Shown here: positions 52,341 to 60,493 of the stretch, one piece after another
Layout: every line of letters begins with the position of its first letter
How positions within the stretch are numbered: the first letter of the stretch is position 1
Assembly (NCBI GenBank): GCA_023421675.1
Contig: JAEZTC010000002.1
Location: forward strand, 499,639-563,638
Direction of reading: 5' to 3'
DNA: 64,000 nt
From: Bacillota bacterium
Lineage (GTDB): Bacteria; Bacillota; Clostridia; Acetivibrionales; JANLFN01
Made by a program: the position numbers and the translations under genes
The notes under the pieces: model-generated
Database searches by the model: none
Told to the model about the DNA's origin: nothing
What the model saw: the letters and a program-made list of their open reading frames with translations, nothing else

Positions 52341-53510
52341 TTACTTAATAACCTGTTTCAAAAAGCTTATTCCGTTTGCTGGTTTATCAACTTCCAAATA
52401 CTCTGCAACCGTTGCTCCAAGGTCTGCAAATGTGCTTCTTATTCCAAGGTTTATACCCGGTTTTACATTGTTACCATATATGAATACGGGTACATATTCC
52501 CTTGAGTGATCTGTACTTGGTGTTGTCGGATCACAGCCATGGTCTGCGGTAATTATCAATATATCCTCATTCGCAAGATTTTTTATAATTTCAGGTATTC
52601 TTTCATCAAATTCCCGTAAAGCCTGTGCATAGCCTTCAACATTATTCCTGTGCCCGAACTGCATATCAAAATCAACCAGATTGGTAAATATTAGTCCATT
52701 GAACGTTTCTTTCATATATTCAAGTGTTTTATCAACCCCGTCCATGTTATTGTGAATATGGACCGAATCAGATATTCCCTGCCCGCTGTAAATATCATTT
52801 ATTTTACCTACTGCTTTTACCTGTAAGCCTTTTCCCTTGATTAGATCAAGCACTGTTGTTTGGATAGGCTTAAGAGAGAAGTCATGACGCCTGTCTGTAC
52901 GCGTATAATTGCCTTCTGTTCCTACAAACGGTCTTGCTATTACTCTTCCAACAGCATGTTCTCCAACCAGTATATCTCTTGCAATCCTACACATTTCATA
53001 GAGTCTTTCTATAGGAATGACTTCTTCATGAGCTGCAATCTGAAATACGCTGTCAGCTGAGGTATAAACAATTGGGTACCCTGTTTTTACATGTTCTACA
53101 CCCAGCTGTTTTATGATTTCTGTACCGCTGGCCGGGTAATTGCCAAGTGTTTTTGTTCCAATAGCTTTTTCAAATTTATCCAGTACCTCTCCGGGAAAAC
53201 CATCCGGGTAAACAGGGAAGGCTTGGGGAAGTATTATGCCCATTATCTCCCAATGTCCTGTTGTAGTATCCTTACCTGCGGATACTTCAGCCATTTTTCC
53301 AAAACTGCCTATAGGCTGAGGCTCAGCTTTATAACCTTTACTTCCATCTATATTTCCAAGACCTAACTTTTGAAGATTTCTCAATTCAAACCCGGGTGTT
53401 TTTTCAGCAATATTGCCAAGGGTATTGCTTCCAACATCGCCATACCTGTCGGCATCCGGCAGTTCTCCAATCCCTACACTGTCCATAACTATCACTATTG
53501 CTCTTTTCAT
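52341..53510 (-). CDS. deoB: Phosphopentomutase
   Basis: The 389-aa alkaline-phosphatase-fold mutase has VMDSVGIGELPDAD at the metal-binding start, GKDTTTGHWE around the phosphorylated Thr, and ITADHGCDPTTPSTDHSREY at the end. It interconverts (deoxy)ribose-1- and 5-phosphate. GGAGG precedes the ATG. It is functionally paired with pdp for nucleoside use. Confidence 0.96.
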   Translation of the reverse strand: MKRAIVIVMDSVGIGELPDADRYGDVGSNTLGNIAEKTPGFELRNLQKLGLGNIDGSKGYKAEPQPIGSFGKMAEVSAGKDTTTGHWEIMGIILPQAFPVYPDGFPGEVLDKFEKAIGTKTLGNYPASGTEIIKQLGVEHVKTGYPIVYTSADSVFQIAAHEEVIPIERLYEMCRIARDILVGEHAVGRVIARPFVGTEGNYTRTDRRHDFSLKPIQTTVLDLIKGKGLQVKAVGKINDIYSGQGISDSVHIHNNMDGVDKTLEYMKETFNGLIFTNLVDFDMQFGHRNNVEGYAQALREFDERIPEIIKNLANEDILIITADHGCDPTTPSTDHSREYVPVFIYGNNVKPGINLGIRSTFADLGATVAEYLEVDKPANGISFLKQVIK

Positions 53511-53582
53511 ATTAAAATCCTCCGGAATGTATATTATTCTTGTTTATAAGTATAATTATATCTTTTTTTGATACAAAATATA

Positions 53583-53613
53583 AGAGGACAATTCCATTTA
53601 TGGAATGTCCTCC
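53583..53613 (-). terminator. Terminator after xerD
   Basis: AGGACA...TTCCA and TGGAATTGTCCT arms pair over TTTA, then TTATATTTTG on the minus strand, between xerD and deoB. Confidence 0.65.
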
Positions 53614-53635
53614 TAATATAGCCATACTACAACCT

Positions 53636-54520
53636 CTACGCTCTTGGGTGTGTCTTTTTGTAGATTTCCTTTATTTTATTTTTTGCTATTTGGGCATATA
53701 TCTGAGTTGATGATATGTCCGAATGCCCCAGCATTTCCTGTATTGATCTTAAGTCAGCCCCGTTCTCAAGCAGATGAGCCGCAAAGGAATGTCTTAAAGT
53801 ATGTGGGGTTATATCCTTGCTAATCTTAGCCTGGTTTTTATACTGCTTTATAATCTTCCAGAAGCCTTGTCTTGTAAGTCTTTTGCCGTTGATATTAACA
53901 AACAGGGCTTTTTCATCATTCCTTTGTACAAGAAGCTCTCTCGCTTTGCTCAAGTACTCCTGGAGAGCTGAGATAGCTATTGAACCGATAGGTATCATTC
54001 TTTCCCGGTTGCCTTTGTTACACCTGATAAAACTCATGTCCATGTTAATATCAGTTATATCAAGATTAATTAATTCTGATACTCTGATACCTGTTGCATA
54101 AAGCAGTTCAAGCATTGCCTTGTCCCTGTAACCCTTTAAATCTGTACATTTTGGCTGGTCAAGCAGCAACTCCACTTCTTTGGTTGAAAGTATCTGTGGC
54201 AGCTTCTTCTCAACCTTAGGTGACTCAAGGTCTGATGTAGGGTCATTGTCAATCATTTTAATCTTTGCAATGTACTGGTAAAAAGATCTGATTGATGCAA
54301 GATTCCTTGATATTGTCGAAGTCGCACGGCCTTTCTTCTGAAGGCTTAACAAATATGCAATTATTGTAGTTTTATTAGTGCTGGATATGTTTTGGAGGTT
54401 AATCTCGTTTAAATAGTTTATGTATTGTTCAATATCTCTCTTATACGACTGCAGTGTATTCAATGAAAGACGCTTATCCCTTTCAAGAAAAGTAACAAAT
54501 TTCTGTACTAAAGCTTCCAT
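53636..54520 (-). CDS. xerD: Tyrosine recombinase XerD
   Basis: The 294-aa recombinase has the SAM-like N-terminal core (KRLSLNTLQSYKRDIEQYIN) and the catalytic set R (GIRVSEL), H-x-x-R (HTLRHSFAAHLLE), and GHSDISSTQIYAQ with the nucleophile Tyr. XerD resolves chromosome dimers at dif with XerC. Bacillus calls the syntenic gene ripX/xerD beside drm (deoB), the order seen here. It is not an element-borne integrase. Confidence 0.93.
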   Translation of the reverse strand: MEALVQKFVTFLERDKRLSLNTLQSYKRDIEQYINYLNEINLQNISSTNKTTIIAYLLSLQKKGRATSTISRNLASIRSFYQYIAKIKMIDNDPTSDLESPKVEKKLPQILSTKEVELLLDQPKCTDLKGYRDKAMLELLYATGIRVSELINLDITDINMDMSFIRCNKGNRERMIPIGSIAISALQEYLSKARELLVQRNDEKALFVNINGKRLTRQGFWKIIKQYKNQAKISKDITPHTLRHSFAAHLLENGADLRSIQEMLGHSDISSTQIYAQIAKNKIKEIYKKTHPRA

Positions 54521-54764
54521 TAACCAACTACTCCTTTTTTATATAAATTAATCTTAACATATGTCCTGTTAATTATATACAAATACACAATTGATTTTAA
54601 TATAAAATAATACATTTTAAAAGAAAATTTTTCAAAAATATATAAATAATTCTTTCTAAGTAATTTTTAATTGATTTAATATGTAATTGTTTCTTGTATA
54701 ATTTCTATAATGAATTATTAACCTTTATATTTTGGGTTATACATAATCTTCCACCATAATTTTT

Positions 54765-55406
54765 TTATCCTGTAACTGCAGGAGCTATTAACCTAACAAA
54801 CAGCGGTATGATATATACTTCTACCAGTATTCCTACAAATATTACTGCCGTAAAAAACAGAGTAACCATGGAATAAGCTGCAAAGTTGGATTTTAAACTT
54901 TCCTTGAACATACTTTTTATTGATTTACTCTTTATAATATTTAAAGAAAAATTGATACCATTAACACTAAGTGCTAAAAGGCAAGGTACAATAATCAACT
55001 CTTTGGGCAGTATTGCAAGCAATGTAAACAGCACTCCCTTAAAGCCTAAGGACTGTATTATGAACCCTGCTGTAAACCCTGTTATGAACCCCCTTATGCC
55101 TATAAGGAGATAAATAAATGGTATTCCTATAATGGTCATTCCCAGAACCCAGAGAGCTCCTATTATTTTTATGTTTTCCAGTAATGCTGCATTAAGTATC
55201 TCTCCGCTGTCCAGATTTTGGTTTCCCAAAAGCTTCAAAAAGCCCTGAAAATAATTTGAAAGTTCATCTCCCTGTGTTGTACTTAATCCGTTTACAGTAA
55301 AAGCACCTGCTGAGATTCCTATTACAAATGCAAGAAATAAAAAAATGTATTTATTGGAATTGTTCTTAACGTGCATCAACAGTGTTTTCCGTACTTTTGA
55401 AAACAA
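54765..55406 (-). CDS. spoIIM: Stage II sporulation protein M
   Basis: The 213-aa protein has five predicted membrane helices: FLFLAFVIGISAGAFTVNG, the NLDSGEILNAALLENIKIIG linker and helices to the end. SpoIIM is part of the SpoIID-P-M complex that thins peptidoglycan during engulfment. TTG start behind AGAGGTAATA. It lies between xerD and nudF, as in Bacillus. Confidence 0.93.
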   Translation of the reverse strand: MFSKVRKTLLMHVKNNSNKYIFLFLAFVIGISAGAFTVNGLSTTQGDELSNYFQGFLKLLGNQNLDSGEILNAALLENIKIIGALWVLGMTIIGIPFIYLLIGIRGFITGFTAGFIIQSLGFKGVLFTLLAILPKELIIVPCLLALSVNGINFSLNIIKSKSIKSMFKESLKSNFAAYSMVTLFFTAVIFVGILVEVYIIPLFVRLIAPAVTG

Positions 55407-55472
55407 TTTTATTACCTCTTCTGCATTAAAATTAAGGACTATTTATTAAAAATTCTATGCCGCATAAATAAA

Positions 55473-55510
55473 AAAAATTACAATATGTAAAACATATTGC
55501 AATTTTTTTA
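55473..55510 (-). terminator. Terminator of nudF
   Basis: AAAAATTGCAATATG and CATATTGTAATTTTT (one wobble) form a long stem, with T tracts on both sides, between nudF and spoIIM. Confidence 0.78.
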
Positions 55511-55549
55511 GTAAACCTTATTAATCATAATTAATTTTATTTGATTATT

Positions 55550-56101
55550 TTAATCCATACTGATTTCACCTTTTACTATTTTATCGGCGAGCAGTATTCC
55601 TATAATGGTTTTTGAATCAGTTATTTCATGTTTCAAAACCATATCTACAAGCTTATTTACGGATATTTTTTCGCTTGAAATGAATTCATCCTCATCTGCA
55701 TGGGCTTCACCTTGGGTAAGCTCCGTTGCTGCATATATATGAAGAATTTCATTTGAAAACCCTGGCGTTGAATAAACACTTACAAGGTGTTTAACCTTTT
55801 TTGCAGTCAGTCCTGTTTCTTCTGTAAGCTCACGCTTTGCACACTCAATAGGTTCCTCTCCCGGGTCCAGCTTACCAGCAGGCACTTCCAAAGTTTCCTG
55901 CTCTATCGGCTTCCTGTACTGCCTTACCATATAAACTTCACCGTTGTCACTGATAGGAATAACTACAGATGCTCCTGGATGCGTAATAATATCCCTTGTG
56001 GCTTTTTTTCCGTCAGGCAGTAAAACTTCCAGGCTCTCTACATTAATGATTTTGCCTGAGTAAATATGCTTTTCACTTAGTGTTTTTTCGAAATATTCCA
56101 T
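55550..56101 (-). CDS. nudF: ADP-ribose pyrophosphatase (Nudix)
   Basis: The 183-aa protein has the Nudix box GX5EX7REX2EEX-G (PGEEPIECAKRELTEETGL) and the ADPRase hallmark proline 16 residues later (VSVYSTPGF). It hydrolyses ADP-ribose to AMP and ribose-5-phosphate. GGAGGAG precedes the ATG. It is divergent from the small ORF at 56170, which starts 68 bases away. Confidence 0.93.
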   Translation of the reverse strand: MEYFEKTLSEKHIYSGKIINVESLEVLLPDGKKATRDIITHPGASVVIPISDNGEVYMVRQYRKPIEQETLEVPAGKLDPGEEPIECAKRELTEETGLTAKKVKHLVSVYSTPGFSNEILHIYAATELTQGEAHADEDEFISSEKISVNKLVDMVLKHEITDSKTIIGILLADKIVKGEISMD

Positions 56102-56169
56102 GGCTCCTCCATTAAATTTTCTGTAATAAAACCTGTCCTTTTGAATATCCTAAAAGAGAGGTGTTGTCC

Positions 56170-56310
56170 ATGCTGCAAATTATACATAAAAACAATATAT
56201 ATATGTTTGGAAAATTCTCCGAAATAACTCATCAGCTTAAAGAGCTGTCAAATGAGTATACCCTGGTTAAGGATTTGCTTACAGATGAAGCATCAAAAAT
56301 GGAGAACTAA
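56170..56310 (+). CDS. mciZ: MciZ-like small protein (putative FtsZ inhibitor)
   Basis: This 46-aa protein has a good site (AGAGAGGTG, 9 bases from ATG) and was not caught by ordinary size cutoffs. Residues 10-38 (IYMFGKFSEITHQLKELSNE, then YTLVKDLLTDEA) share the GK-x-x-EI-x-x-x-LKE...YxxVKD pattern of Bacillus MciZ, the ~40-aa mother-cell inhibitor that caps FtsZ filaments. It also lies next to nudF, as mciZ does in Bacillus. Its stop overlaps the rnhA 3' end by 4 bases, on opposite strands. Similarity is from memory and short; function is inferred. Confidence 0.62.
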   Translation: MLQIIHKNNIYMFGKFSEITHQLKELSNEYTLVKDLLTDEASKMEN

Positions 56311-56753
56311 CCATTTTTCCTGTTATTCTTTATTTCATCGGTTGCCAGTTTATCGCATCTGTTGTTGTATTCATTATCTGCATGGCCTTTTACTTTTATC
56401 CACTTTATTTTGTGTAATGTATTAAGTGAATCAAGCTCTTTCCACAAATCAGAATTCTTGACTTCCTCCTTACTGGAATTGATCCACCCGTTTTTCTTCC
56501 AATTAACAAGCCAGAACTTTTCAAAAGCATTTATCAGATAGGCACTGTCGCTGTACAGTTCAACCTCACAAGGCTCCTTCAGAGCTTTTAAGCCTTTAAT
56601 CGCTGCTGTAAGCTCCATTTTGTTATTTGTGGTGTTTTCTTCATAACCGGACAGTTCTCTCTCCACTTCACCGAATTTTAATATAGCAGCCCAACCGCCG
56701 TTTCCGGGATTTCCGGAACACGCACCGTCAGTGTAGATAATTACCTTTTTCAT
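56307..56753 (-). CDS. rnhA: Ribonuclease HI
   Basis: The 148-aa protein has RNase HI motifs: VIIYTDGACSGNPGNGGW (catalytic Asp ~9), NKMELTAAIKGL (Glu), VELYSDSAYLIN (Asp) and the C-terminal VKGHADNEYNNRCDKLA. It cleaves RNA in RNA-DNA hybrids. GGAGGACTG precedes the ATG. Confidence 0.95.
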   Translation of the reverse strand: MKKVIIYTDGACSGNPGNGGWAAILKFGEVERELSGYEENTTNNKMELTAAIKGLKALKEPCEVELYSDSAYLINAFEKFWLVNWKKNGWINSSKEEVKNSDLWKELDSLNTLHKIKWIKVKGHADNEYNNRCDKLATDEIKNNRKNG

Positions 56754-56765
56754 CAGTCCTCCGGT

Positions 56766-57578
56766 TTAACCGTAAATTTTTCCTATTTCTTTAGCTCTTC
56801 TTGTGCATTCATTCATTGCTTCAATGACTGCATACCTGAAACCATTCTTTTCAAGAGCGCTTACAGCCTCAATAGTTGTTCCCGCAGGAGAACATACCGC
56901 ATCCTTAAGCTCTGCCGGATGTGTTCCTGTATCAAGAACCATCTTTGCAGAACCATAAACAGCCTGTGCGGCAAATTTATATGCGAGGTGTCTCGGTATA
57001 CCGGAAAGTACAGCTGCATCAGCCATTGCCTCAATAAACATGAATACATAAGCAGGACTGCTGCCTGTAAGTGCAGTTACCTCACTCATCAGCTTTTCCT
57101 CAAGGAATTCAACCTTGCCTACACTTTCAAAAAGCTTTGTAACCTGGTCTGCTTCTTCCTTAGTGACCTCTTTACCATAAGTTAAAAGAGTCATACCTTC
57201 ACTCACAAGAGCAGGAGTGTTAGGCATTACACGTACTACCTTTTTATCTTCACCTATAATGCTTTTATAAAAGCTTATAGGAATTCCTACCGCAATAGAT
57301 GCAAGTATTTTATTTTTAAACTTGTCCTTACAGTCTTCAAGTGCAGTTTTTATTATATTCGGCTTTACGGCAAGAATAATAATGTCGCAGATTTCAACAA
57401 GCTGTGAATTTGAATCTATTGCAACAGCACCTGTGCTGCTGCTTAAAGCCGCCTGCTTTTCCTTATCAACATCAAATATATATACATTCTGAGCCGGAAC
57501 AGTTCCCGATTCAATTATTCCTTTTACAAGTGCCGTTCCCATATTGCCTGTACCGATAAATCCAACCTTGACGTTCAT
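56766..57578 (-). CDS. proC: Pyrroline-5-carboxylate reductase
   Basis: The 270-aa protein has the N-terminal NAD(P)-binding KVGFIGTGNMGTALVKGI, AVKPNI, VRVMPNTPALV and the C-terminal ALTGSSPAYVFMFIEAMADA and SPAGTTIEAV, diagnostic of ProC. It makes proline. ATG 57578 is chosen on the GGAGAG site. It is 13 bases upstream of rnhA on the same strand. Confidence 0.95.
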   Translation of the reverse strand: MNVKVGFIGTGNMGTALVKGIIESGTVPAQNVYIFDVDKEKQAALSSSTGAVAIDSNSQLVEICDIIILAVKPNIIKTALEDCKDKFKNKILASIAVGIPISFYKSIIGEDKKVVRVMPNTPALVSEGMTLLTYGKEVTKEEADQVTKLFESVGKVEFLEEKLMSEVTALTGSSPAYVFMFIEAMADAAVLSGIPRHLAYKFAAQAVYGSAKMVLDTGTHPAELKDAVCSPAGTTIEAVSALEKNGFRYAVIEAMNECTRRAKEIGKIYG

Positions 57579-57801
57579 AAATCCACTCTCCATCCATTAT
57601 TGTCTTTTATATTAAGAAGTTATTGTTTCAAGGCTTTCAAGGTAAATTTTACTTTGAAAACCATAATAAGCAATGTATATATAATACCATAAAACAAATA
57701 AAAAAGAATATGAGTTTTAAGTATAAGCAAGCATTAAATATTATTAATAAGTATGCCGAACCTATGTATATAAAAATTATTTTTAAAGTGCTTATCTTCT
57801 A

Positions 57802-57831
57802 TTGACACTTCGTGCGGGTGTATTGTATACT
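57802..57831 (+). promoter_or_regulatory. Promoter of tRNA-Trp
   Basis: TTGACA (57802-57807) and TATACT (57826-57831) with an 18-base spacer, 14 bases before the tRNA. The rest of 57594-57845 shows nothing else. Confidence 0.78.
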
Positions 57832-57845
57832 AGTTATTGTCTCTT

Positions 57846-57920
57846 AGGGGAGTGGCTCAATGGTAGAGCAATGGTCTCCAAAACCATTGGTTGCGTGTTC
57901 GAATCGCGTCTCCCCTGCCA
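57846..57920 (+). tRNA. tRNA-Trp (anticodon CCA)
   Basis: The 75-base tRNA has acceptor arms AGGGGAG/CTCCCCT, an anticodon stem ATGGT/ACCAT with loop CTCCAAA (anticodon CCA), T-arm GTGTTCGAATCGC and an encoded CCA. A strong terminator follows. Confidence 0.97.
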
Positions 57921-57923
57921 GTA

Positions 57924-57954
57924 AAAAACCCGGAATAAATTATTCCGGGTTTTT
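57924..57954 (+). terminator. Terminator of tRNA-Trp
   Basis: A perfect 15-bp stem (AAAAACCCGGAATAA with TTATTCCGGGTTTTT) around a one-base centre, then GTTTTTC. It is symmetrical and could also end the GIY-YIG gene. Confidence 0.88.
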
Positions 57955-57984
57955 GTTTTTCATTTAGTACCTTTTCCTTTGAAA

Positions 57985-58341
57985 TTATAGCCTTTGCTTA
58001 TAGAGCACCTTGTTCTCTGCTGAAAGTTTTTCTTCCCATAACATCTGCATTACCTCTAACTCTGCCGAATAGTCTGTCTTTGTTTCATCCTTATCATACT
58101 CCAGAGTTTGAAGTATCTCCATTTCAAAGTTATCTTCCCCAAATTCAATCCATTCCTTTATAAGCTCACGATTTGGGTGTCTTCCTCCCTGAAGCCTTGC
58201 CAAAGTACCATTCATTACTCCCCTCAAATCCTGAGTTGTTTTTAAAAAGCATTTATTATTTAATTTACACCGGACGATAAATATCCCCATCGCAGGTTTC
58301 ATCCGTTTATACTCTTCTCTTAATTCCTTTTTTCTGTCCAC
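57985..58341 (-). CDS. GIY-YIG nuclease family protein
   Basis: The 118-aa protein has a GIFIVRCKLNNKCFL strand followed by the L-x-x-x-x-R region (LARLQGGRHPNRELIKEW), as in small stand-alone GIY-YIG domains found in clostridia. The catalytic Tyr is partly degenerate (G-I-F-I-V), so nuclease activity is uncertain. GTG start behind AAGGAC. It is 35 bases after the DUF6530-like gene and likely in an operon with it. Confidence 0.78.
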   Translation of the reverse strand: MDRKKELREEYKRMKPAMGIFIVRCKLNNKCFLKTTQDLRGVMNGTLARLQGGRHPNRELIKEWIEFGEDNFEMEILQTLEYDKDETKTDYSAELEVMQMLWEEKLSAENKVLYKQRL

Positions 58342-58376
58342 TTTAAGTCCTTCTTTCCGTCTTATGAAAAATTGAA

Positions 58377-58859
58377 TTAATAGCCCATTTCCTTTAATAT
58401 TCTTGAAAGCGTAGCTAAACGCTCTCCAATAAGCTCATCATCATTACTAAGTGCCTGACTGAATAACTTTATATCTTCATCTATTTTTTCATTCTCTGTA
58501 CATACTGCAACGGTCATTGCATCTCCCTGCAGCCCTACCCTGTCTATGACAGGCTTTTCAGGATCATAAGACTTTTTATATTTATATGCCTCTTCCTTAA
58601 AAAAAAGTTTTGTTCTGCAGACTAGAATGGCAAGATCCAAAACTCGATGAAGGGGAAGCTCTTCTGATTGTCTTGACCACTTTTCCCCGGTATACCTCCA
58701 TACTTTCGCAGAAATATCTACCTTACCCCTATCGTTCCATTGTGCTAATCCTAGTGAAAGCCCCTTTGCATCAGTGTTATATGCATAACGTCCATCAACA
58801 TTCTCATAATTCTCCGAAACAACAACAGGCTTATGCTTCAGACTTGTTGGTATTTTCAT
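58377..58859 (-). CDS. DUF6530-like protein, unknown function
   Basis: The 160-aa protein starts at ATG 58859 behind GGAGG and contains KHKPVVVSENYENVDGRYAY and DISAKVWRYTGEKWSRQSEE, which I associate with DUF6530. A longer frame starts five codons earlier. An array of TTAGT/ACTAA half-sites lies about 50 bases upstream and may be its operator. Paired with the GIY-YIG gene. Confidence 0.72.
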   Translation of the reverse strand: MKIPTSLKHKPVVVSENYENVDGRYAYNTDAKGLSLGLAQWNDRGKVDISAKVWRYTGEKWSRQSEELPLHRVLDLAILVCRTKLFFKEEAYKYKKSYDPEKPVIDRVGLQGDAMTVAVCTENEKIDEDIKLFSQALSNDDELIGERLATLSRILKEMGY

Positions 58860-58907
58860 AAAATAATCCTCCATTAAAAAATTACATCACGTCATTAATA
58901 TTCTTAC

Positions 58908-58947
58908 TTAGTAAACTAATAATTTAGTTATTTACTAATTTACTAAA
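58908..58947. promoter_or_regulatory. Cluster of TTAGT/ACTAA half-sites
   Basis: TTAGTAAACTAA (58908-58919), TTTAGTTATTTACTAA (58923-58938) and TTTACTAAA (58939-58947) repeat a short inverted motif. This looks like a multi-site operator for the divergent DUF6530-like gene; the binding protein is unknown. Confidence 0.5.
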
Positions 58948-59001
58948 TTTATTATAGTCTTCATAACAACAGCTGTCAAGTTTATTAGGTAAGCATAAAA
59001 T

Positions 59002-59104
59002 AAAGCCCTGGCAGCAGCCAGAGCTTATTATAAGGTGTTTAGGAGGAGAAAAAATGAAAAGTCAAATTTCATTTGATGTTTTAATAATATACCTTAAATA
59101 TTGA
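59002..59104 (+). other. Hairpin plus 16-codon ORF with a strong ribosome site
   Basis: A stem AAGCCCTGGC/GCCAGAGCTT (59002-59027) precedes TTAGGAGGAG and an ATG at 59054 that reads MKSQISFDVLIIYLKY before TGA at 59104. The perfect site on an isolated tiny hydrophobic ORF suggests a leader peptide, a small RNA or a type I-like toxin; nothing confirms expression. Confidence 0.35.
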
Positions 59105-59147
59105 CAAAAATCATATATATTATTAATAAAATGTTAACTTTTTTATT

Positions 59148-59333
59148 CTACTTCTTCTTTTCTTTTTCAATGAAATTATCGCACTTTTTCCCAAGAGATT
59201 TGAAAACTGTTATAGAAGGCTCTCCCCTTGACTTAAAGCCAAAAAGCCTGCACCCATAAGGATATTTAACATCCCATGTTATATAGTAGTGTCCACAGTT
59301 TTTACAGCTTCTATTTTGATCATGGTTTTCCAC
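59148..59333 (-). CDS. Small four-cysteine protein, possible zinc-binding
   Basis: The 61-aa protein contains CKNCGHYYITWDVKYPYGCRLFGF and KKCDNF; the C-x-x-C and spaced Cys suggest zinc binding. This small family occurs widely and is sometimes wrongly annotated as a uracil-DNA glycosylase. GTG 59333 has GCGGAGGATT upstream and fits better than the ATG at 59357. Confidence 0.7.
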   Translation of the reverse strand: MENHDQNRSCKNCGHYYITWDVKYPYGCRLFGFKSRGEPSITVFKSLGKKCDNFIEKEKKK

Positions 59334-59424
59334 TTCAAATCCTCCGCTAAAAATCATATAGATATCAATATTCTATATGATAAACGTCAGCTTTCAGAGA
59401 TTCAAGTGCAAATTGGAGAATTAT

Positions 59425-59784
59425 CTATCCTAATACCTGTATAACCCAAATCAAATGAATAAGGATTATTAGAACATACACAGAAAAGCAAATGTTTATG
59501 AACAACACAGAAACTTTCATTTTACTGTGTCCATATTTGTTTACACTATATGCAATGAAAAATAAGAGAAGTGTAGGTATGGTAATTTTGACGACAATAA
59601 GCAGATAAAGGTTTTTTACCACTCCTGTCATAAGTCCGTTTAGTTCAATAATGTTACGGCTGGTAACTCCTATATAAGTAAGAACTCCATCCAATAAATT
59701 TGCTATAGCGATGTAAAACAGCTTATAATTGGTTTTTTTTAATTCCTGATCGGGATTTCTCAAATACCTTCTTAGAATACTCAA
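59425..59784 (-). CDS. DUF5658-like membrane protein
   Basis: The 119-aa protein has three membrane helices (FYIAIANLLDGVLTYIGV; LYLLIVVKITIPTLLLFFIAY; SVLFINICFSVYVLIIL). D-G-V-L-T-Y with a following E-L-N-G-L-M fits the DUF5658 pattern. TTG start with AGAGGAC. Function unknown. Confidence 0.72.
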   Translation of the reverse strand: MSILRRYLRNPDQELKKTNYKLFYIAIANLLDGVLTYIGVTSRNIIELNGLMTGVVKNLYLLIVVKITIPTLLLFFIAYSVNKYGHSKMKVSVLFINICFSVYVLIILIHLIWVIQVLG

Positions 59785-59851
59785 TAATACTGTCCTCTTT
59801 TAAATTAATTTAACAGTATTATATACAGGCATATGGAAAAATATTCATAAC

Positions 59852-60493
59852 CTAAATCAAATCATTTTTTACAGCATAAACGGCAAGCTGTGTACGGTCT
59901 TTAAGCTCAAGCTTCATTAAAATTGAAGAAATCACATTTCTTATACTTCCTTCACTCAGGAAGAGGCTAGCGGCAATTTCCTTGTTGCTCTTTCCGTAAA
60001 CAATAAGTCGTACTATTTCAATCTCTCTTGGGGTTAAAGGTACCGTATTCTTCTCGACCTTTTCGGTTGTTTTGCTTTCAGATATTTTGCCCTTTACAAC
60101 CCCAAACGCGTTATCATGAATTACGTGCAAACCTTTATAAACACTTTTTATTGTAAGTATAAGCTCATCTGTGTCTATATCCTTCAGAACGTAACCATCA
60201 GCCCCATTTTTTAAGGCAGCTGAAATGTTTTCATCATCTCTGAAGGTTGTAAGTATTATCACTTTTACACTTGGCATTGCTTCCTTAATAAGCTTGGTAC
60301 CTTCCACCCCATTACAATCGGGCATCATAATGTCCATAAGTACTACATCCGGCACAAGTGTTTTACATTGTTCAAATGCTTCTTTGCCATTGCCTGCAAA
60401 ACCTAAAACCTCTATATCCTTATCCTGCTCAATTATAAATTTAAGCCCTTCACGAATTATTTTCTGGTCATCTGCTATTATTACCTTGATCAT
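59852..60493 (-). CDS. NarL/LuxR-type response regulator
   Basis: The 213-aa protein has a receiver domain (VIIADDQKIIREG, phosphoacceptor Asp54 in VVLMDIMMPD, T-x-x-R-D-D region, K of VLKDI) and a C-terminal LuxR helix-turn-helix (LTPREIEIVRLIVYGKSNKE). It overlaps the histidine kinase gene by 4 bases and is its cognate partner. GGAGGGT precedes the ATG. Confidence 0.94.
   Translation of the reverse strand: MIKVIIADDQKIIREGLKFIIEQDKDIEVLGFAGNGKEAFEQCKTLVPDVVLMDIMMPDCNGVEGTKLIKEAMPSVKVIILTTFRDDENISAALKNGADGYVLKDIDTDELILTIKSVYKGLHVIHDNAFGVVKGKISESKTTEKVEKNTVPLTPREIEIVRLIVYGKSNKEIAASLFLSEGSIRNVISSILMKLELKDRTQLAVYAVKNDLI

Noticed and set aside
53636..54520. XerD-type recombinase as integrase of a mobile element
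   Set aside because: Its place between deoB and spoIIM is conserved in spore-formers and its length is typical of the housekeeping XerD.
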